From JAAYJK01 sp964531295 (GTDB taxonomy: Bacteria; Bacillota; Syntrophomonadia; Syntrophomonadales; Syntrophomonadaceae), in the NCBI GenBank assembly GCA_964531295.1, contig CAZHHJ010000096.1, positions 1-9,272 of the forward strand: a DNA stretch of 9,272 bases, read 5' to 3'. How positions within the stretch are numbered: position 1 is the first letter of the stretch; each line of letters opens with the position of its first letter. The notes under the pieces were generated by a model. The model ran no database searches and was not told the origin of the DNA. It saw nothing but the letters and a program-made list of their open reading frames with translations. Below are positions 6,978-9,272 of the stretch, piece by piece. The position numbers were made by a program, and so were the translations under genes.

Positions 6978-7844
6978 CTATTTGGCATCTGGTATAAAGA
7001 GAGATTGCCCAAATTCAGCTTTGCCATATTCGCCAATCATTTTTTGGCCCTTTTCTGAAGTCAGCCATTCGGCAAATTTGGTAGCACCATCAAAGTCAAT
7101 ATTAGGGAATTTTTCGAGATTAAGCGGTATAACGCCATACGGATTAAATAATGCCGGATCGCCTTCTACCATAGGTTCCAGTTGATAATTGTCTTTCAAA
7201 TTCAGATAAGTAGCACGATCAATCATGGTATAAGCTTTTTTCTCATTAGCCATAAGAAAAGTATCTCCCATTCCTTGACCCGCTTCAATATACCATGATC
7301 CCTGGGGTTCAATTTCAGCTTTTTTCCAGATACTCAGTTCTTTTTTATGAGTACCGGAATCATCTCCGCGAGAAACAAAACCGGTCTGCTTTTCAGACAT
7401 AGCTTTGAAAGCGGCTAAAGCATCTGTAGTATCTTTAATGCCGGCAGGATCATCAGCGGGGCCAATTAACAAGAAGTCATTATACATTACATCACGGCGA
7501 TCTACTCCAAAGCCATCCTCGACAAACTTATCTTCGGCCGCCCGGGAATGAACTAAAATAACATCAACATCTCCGGCTTCGCCCATTGCGATTGCTTGTC
7601 CGGTACCAACTGCAATTACATCTACTTTGTAATTAGTATCCTTTTGAAACTCCGGCAGCAAATAATCCAGCAACCCTGAATCCTCAGTACTGGTCGTAGT
7701 TGCCAGTTTAAGGGTTTTAAGTTCTGGAGCGGTTGGTGGTGTTGCACTTTCTTCTTGCTGCCCGCATCCTATTACCGCAGTCATTAAAAAGACTGCCAAG
7801 ATTGCAACGATTAAAGTCAGTTTTTTCCCACGTAATTTCATCAT
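6978..7844 (-). CDS. tupA: tungstate-binding lipoprotein TupA
   Basis: Extracytoplasmic substrate-binding lipoprotein that captures tungstate with high affinity; 288 residues. Residues 1-26 are a signal peptide with a lipobox ending VIGC (Cys27). The mature chain starts with the hallmark TTTSTEDSGLLD (49-60); other family motifs are AVGTGQAI (78-85), DVDVILVHSR (92-101), SRGDDSGTHKKE (158-169) and FNPYGVIPLN (233-242). The TTTS and SRGDDSGTH segments supply the oxyanion-binding residues and set TupA apart from ModA and WtpA. Two adjacent ATGs are possible; the first (7844) is used because GGAGGG (7859-7854) is then 9 bases upstream. It is the first gene of the operon. A leader of about 220 bases precedes it, with a Moco-riboswitch-like element, suggesting that tungstate uptake is tuned to cofactor supply. 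Confidence 0.93.
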   Translation of the reverse strand: MMKLRGKKLTLIVAILAVFLMTAVIGCGQQEESATPPTAPELKTLKLATTTSTEDSGLLDYLLPEFQKDTNYKVDVIAVGTGQAIAMGEAGDVDVILVHSRAAEDKFVEDGFGVDRRDVMYNDFLLIGPADDPAGIKDTTDALAAFKAMSEKQTGFVSRGDDSGTHKKELSIWKKAEIEPQGSWYIEAGQGMGDTFLMANEKKAYTMIDRATYLNLKDNYQLEPMVEGDPALFNPYGVIPLNLEKFPNIDFDGATKFAEWLTSEKGQKMIGEYGKAEFGQSLFIPDAK

Positions 7845-7904
7845 AAACCTTTTCCCTCCAAATTTTAATTAACATTAAATATCCTACAATAAAAGAGAAA
7901 ATGA

Positions 7905-7977
7905 TCCTGTTTATCCAACGGCAAACGAGAACCATCATAGAATTAAAACAATTATTCATTCCTCCTTTCCAACAGGA
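7905..7977 (-). promoter_or_regulatory. possible riboswitch expression platform upstream of tupA
   Basis: In the minus-strand leader, UCCUGUU (7977-7971), which lies in the 3' part of the riboswitch-like element, can pair perfectly over 7 bp with AACAGGA (7911-7905). The downstream arm is followed by the U-rich UCAUUUUCUCUUUU. Pairing would disrupt the aptamer's 3' half and put a hairpin before a U-rich stretch, as a transcriptional switch might. The about 60-base loop makes it an uncertain terminator. Confidence 0.3.
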
Positions 7978-8052
7978 GGCTTACCCGTTTCCCGGTAAAC
8001 CCTAACGGATTAAAATCCATAGTAAAACCATAGGTTTTTAATCTCGGAGAAT
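7958..8052 (-). ncRNA. Moco/Tuco-riboswitch-like leader of the tup operon
   Basis: Leader RNA just downstream of the tup promoter. Read on the minus strand: a closing stem AUUCUCC (8052-8046) with GGAGGAAU (7965-7958); a short helix CCUA/UAGG; directly stacked on it an arm with GGUUUACC pairing GGUAAGCC, one G-U pair, capped by a GGGAAACG loop; then CCUCCUGUUGGAAAGG. The ending GCCUCC followed by UGGAAAGG and the purine-rich capped arm match what I recall of the molybdenum-cofactor riboswitch upstream of E. coli moaA (Rfam MOCO_RNA_motif). Members of this class control Mo/W uptake and cofactor genes, which fits tungstate transport. The identification rests on visual comparison only and no covariance model was run. 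The class usually lowers expression when cofactor is abundant. Confidence 0.55.
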
Positions 8053-8069
8053 TTTATATTATTGCTATT

Positions 8070-8099
8070 ATTATGGGATAAAATTAAACCTTTTGTCAA
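8070..8099 (-). promoter_or_regulatory. sigma-A promoter of the tup operon
   Basis: On the minus strand a perfect TTGACA (8099-8094) is followed after 18 bases by CATAAT (8075-8070), five of six matches to TATAAT. Transcription should begin near 8063, about 10 bases before the riboswitch-like element and about 220 bases before the tupA start. The placement directly ahead of the leader supports both calls. Confidence 0.75.
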
Positions 8100-8151
8100 T
8101 TTATTCCCAAGTATTGTTTTGAAGGCATAATCCCAAAACCGATAATCAACC

Positions 8152-8177
8152 GCAAGAACCGTCCCCTTGGTTCTTGC
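8152..8177. repeat. short palindromic repeat with an ACCGTCCCC core
   Basis: Perfect 9-bp arms GCAAGAACC (8152-8160) and GGTTCTTGC (8169-8177) flank GTCCCCTT. The junction ACCGTCCCC also occurs at 46-54 near the left edge. Palindromes of the GAACCGTCCCC...GGTTC type are, from memory, dispersed many times in some Clostridia genomes. There is no T run, so a terminator role is unlikely. It lies between the divergent tup and spoIIR promoters. Confidence 0.6.
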
Positions 8178-8212
8178 AAAATGTTTCCAATAGATATATA
8201 GCTGATGAATTG

Positions 8213-8241
8213 GTTTAGAAAAGTGGCCAACGGGCATAATT
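8213..8241 (+). promoter_or_regulatory. sigma-F-type forespore promoter for spoIIR
   Basis: GTTTA (8213-8217) fits the sigma-F -35 pattern G-Y-W-T-A, and GGGCATAATT (8232-8241) fits the -10 pattern G-G-n-r-A-n-A-n-T-w except at the fourth base. The 14-base spacer is slightly short of the usual 15-16. It lies 25 bases before the spoIIR start, and spoIIR is a classic sigma-F target, so position and gene agree. The call is from pattern and context only. Confidence 0.5.
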
Positions 8242-8266
8242 AAGATAAGAGAAGGGGGTAGTCGGG

Positions 8267-8833
8267 ATGAAAAAAATAGCTGTAATCATTAGTGTCATTA
8301 GTATAATCTTTTTAGGAAGCAATTATTATTATGCGAATAATACTTCATTAAATGACAGTGTGCTGAGGCTGCATGTTATAGCCAATAGTGACAGCATAGA
8401 CGATCAAGCTTTAAAGATAGCAGTAAAAAACGAAGTAGTAACATTAATGAAGGGTGAATTTGCTGAGCAGCAGGATGTGGAACAGGCGCGTGAACTGGCC
8501 ATAGAGAACATTCCGCGGATAAAGAAATTAGCTGAAACAGTAATTGCAAGTCAGGGTTACGATTATCCGGTACAGGTCAAGGTGGGAGAATATATGTTTC
8601 CGACCAAGAGCTATGGCAACATGGTGTTCCCTTCGGGGGAATATCAAGCCCTACGAATAATCATAGGGAATGGCGAAGGAAAAAACTGGTGGTGTGTTCT
8701 ATTCCCGCCGCTGTGTATGGTCTCTGATTTAGATAAGGGACTAAGTTTTGAGCAGCAGAAAGAAGCCCAGGTGAGTTTTAAATGCCTGGAGTTACTGCCC
8801 AAAGGAGTTAGAGTAAAAATATCCAGCCATTAA
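8267..8833 (+). CDS. spoIIR: stage II sporulation protein R (SpoIIR)
   Basis: Forespore signal protein secreted into the intermembrane space, where it triggers the membrane protease SpoIIGA to process pro-sigma-E in the mother cell. It has 188 residues, shorter than the B. subtilis protein but usual for Clostridia. Residues 1-23 are a signal peptide or membrane anchor. The conserved core is complete: LRLHVIANSDS (33-43), DQALKIAVKNEV (46-57), YPVQVKVGEYMFPTKSYG (100-117), FPSGEYQALRIIIGNGEGKN (121-140) and WWCVLFPPLC (141-150), including both cysteines. The ATG at 8267 follows AAGGGGG (8252-8258) with 8 bases between. Transcription probably starts at the sigma-F-like promoter just upstream. 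It is divergent from the tup operon with no obvious functional link, and its presence shows that the organism belongs to an endospore-forming lineage. Confidence 0.95.
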   Translation: MKKIAVIISVISIIFLGSNYYYANNTSLNDSVLRLHVIANSDSIDDQALKIAVKNEVVTLMKGEFAEQQDVEQARELAIENIPRIKKLAETVIASQGYDYPVQVKVGEYMFPTKSYGNMVFPSGEYQALRIIIGNGEGKNWWCVLFPPLCMVSDLDKGLSFEQQKEAQVSFKCLELLPKGVRVKISSH

Positions 8834-8859
8834 CTGCTAGATAAAGCTATGATGATATT

Positions 8860-8890
8860 AAAGAGACTGCCCCTAACGGTCTGCTCCTTT
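8860..8890 (+). terminator. weak terminator-like hairpin after spoIIR
   Basis: AAAGAGAC (8860-8867) can pair in two 4-bp blocks with GTCT (8879-8882) and CTTT (8887-8890), leaving a bulge on the 3' side; the T run is short (CCTTTT). It stands 26 bases after the spoIIR stop, where a terminator is expected, but the stem is imperfect. Confidence 0.25.
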
Positions 8891-8896
8891 TACGAA

Positions 8897-8943
8897 GTCA
8901 TCCTAAGCGAAGTGAAAGATTCTTCGTTGCCGCTCAGCATGAC
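8897..8943. repeat. 47-bp dispersed-type inverted repeat (GTCATnCTnAGCG family)
   Basis: GTCATCCTAAGCG (8897-8909) and CGCTCAGCATGAC (8931-8943) are inverted copies matching at 11 of 13 positions, with an inner CGAAG...CTTCG pair (8908-8926). The sequence closely resembles the GTCATTCTGAGCGAAGCGAA-type palindromes scattered through many bacterial genomes, whose translation gives nonsense such as EESFTSLRMT. It is intergenic and presumably a non-autonomous repeat; other copies cannot be seen in this window. Confidence 0.65.
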
Positions 8944-9213
8944 CAGTATCGTTATCGGAGTATCCCGGAAGAGACAGTCTCCCTGCTTTCCGTCCAGTAT
9001 ATCCCTGGCCCGCGGGGAATGATAGCTTTCGCAGTTAGTCAACCGCCTACCTTTTATCCGATCTAGACCTATCCCATCAATAAGAATAGTCTTATTTAAG
9101 GCCACCATTTTTGCTGGCGGGCCTTTCACCCTCAAAGTCATTCATGCTGGAAGAGTAACTAGGCATAGTGCTATGTGATTAAAAGAGAGCAAAATAGATA
9201 TTGGGTGGTTTTT
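8944..9213. other. unassigned, hairpin-rich intergenic stretch
   Basis: No gene is confidently supported. A minus-strand open frame (9141 down to 8890) ends inside the inverted repeat and has no clear ribosome binding site; its central part (for example GRRLTNCESYHSPRARD) looks somewhat protein-like but is not recognised. On the plus strand AATAAGA/TCTTATT (9079-9096) is a perfect 7-bp hairpin and AAGGCC/GGCCTT (9098-9125) closes a second; GAGAC-A-GTCTC forms a small palindrome near 8973. It could be a structured RNA, a decayed gene or a repeat insertion. Confidence 0.25.
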
Positions 9214-9255
9214 ATGGAGGAATCAATATATAATTTTATAAAATGGGAGAAATAA
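9214..9255 (+). CDS. possible 13-codon leader peptide
   Basis: ATG 9214 opens a 13-codon frame (MEESIYNFIKWEK) ending at TAA 9253-9255, one base before the next start codon. A weak purine stretch (GGGTGG, 9203-9208) precedes it. The near-abutting arrangement is compatible with translational coupling, but a frame this short in A+T-rich DNA easily occurs by chance. Confidence 0.2.
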   Translation: MEESIYNFIKWEK

Positions 9256-9256
9256 A

Positions 9257-9272
9257 ATGATTGAAACCATGG
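9257..9272 (+). CDS. start of a gene cut by the window edge
   Basis: ATG 9257 is preceded by GGGAGA (9245-9250) with 6 bases between, a reasonable ribosome binding site. Only the first five codons (MIETM) are visible, so the product cannot be named. Confidence 0.4.

Noticed and set aside
7717..7959. 80-codon minus-strand frame starting just after the riboswitch-like element
   Set aside because: Its AGGAGG lies only about one base before the ATG, it overlaps the signal-peptide part of tupA out of frame by more than 120 bases, and the sequence resembles no family. The purine stretch is better explained as the aptamer's 3' end.
8010..8237. 75-codon minus-strand frame upstream of tupA
   Set aside because: It spans the tup promoter, the palindromic repeat and part of the leader RNA, and its translation looks like random A+T-rich sequence.
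8890..9141. 83-codon minus-strand frame
   Set aside because: Its end (EESFTSLRMT) is the usual translation of the GTCAT...ATGAC repeat, and no convincing ribosome binding site or known domain supports it. It is described under the unassigned stretch.

Overview
The window looks like chromosomal DNA of an endospore-forming, low-to-moderate G+C Clostridia-type Firmicute. It carries spoIIR, strong AGGAGG-type ribosome binding sites, one TTG start, two lipoproteins, a tungstate ABC transporter and an ECF-type vitamin or metal-cofactor transporter. These genes suit an anaerobe that uses tungsten or molybdenum pterin enzymes. The genus cannot be named from this sequence.

Layout. 1-290 is non-coding and holds a strong rho-independent terminator (150-195). 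291-4387 (+) is a compact transporter operon. It encodes a lipoprotein with a sulfite-oxidase-fold (molybdopterin-binding-like) domain, an ECF S component of the YkoE type fused through an extra membrane helix to a second domain of the same kind, a double-ATPase A component, and the T component, which overlaps the ATPase gene by 4 bases. A small APH/RIO-like kinase gene follows (4432-5157, +), then a short unrecognised reading frame that may be a gene remnant (5240-5401) and a terminator (5441-5471). Converging from the other side is tupA-tupB-tupC (7844 down to 5512, -), the tungstate binding lipoprotein, permease and ATPase. The 420-base gap 7845-8266 holds, on the minus strand, a sigma-A promoter (8099-8070) and a leader RNA (about 8052-7958) resembling the Moco/Tuco riboswitch family. 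It also holds a palindromic repeat and, on the plus strand, a sigma-F-like promoter for spoIIR (8267-8833). 8834-9256 holds no confident gene: it has a possible terminator, a dispersed-type inverted repeat, several hairpins and a 13-codon open frame. A new gene appears to start at 9257 and runs off the end.

How the genes may work together. The tup operon imports tungstate, and its leader appears able to sense the finished Mo/W-pterin cofactor. The opposite operon pairs a YkoE-type ECF importer with two extracytoplasmic domains of the fold that binds molybdopterin in sulfite oxidase; both lack the metal-ligand cysteine. No TPP thi-box is visible upstream. My inference is that this ECF system takes up a pterin-like or cofactor-derived compound captured by these domains, and that the adjacent kinase may phosphorylate it to trap it. 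That combination is the most interesting item here; the substrate assignment is unproven.
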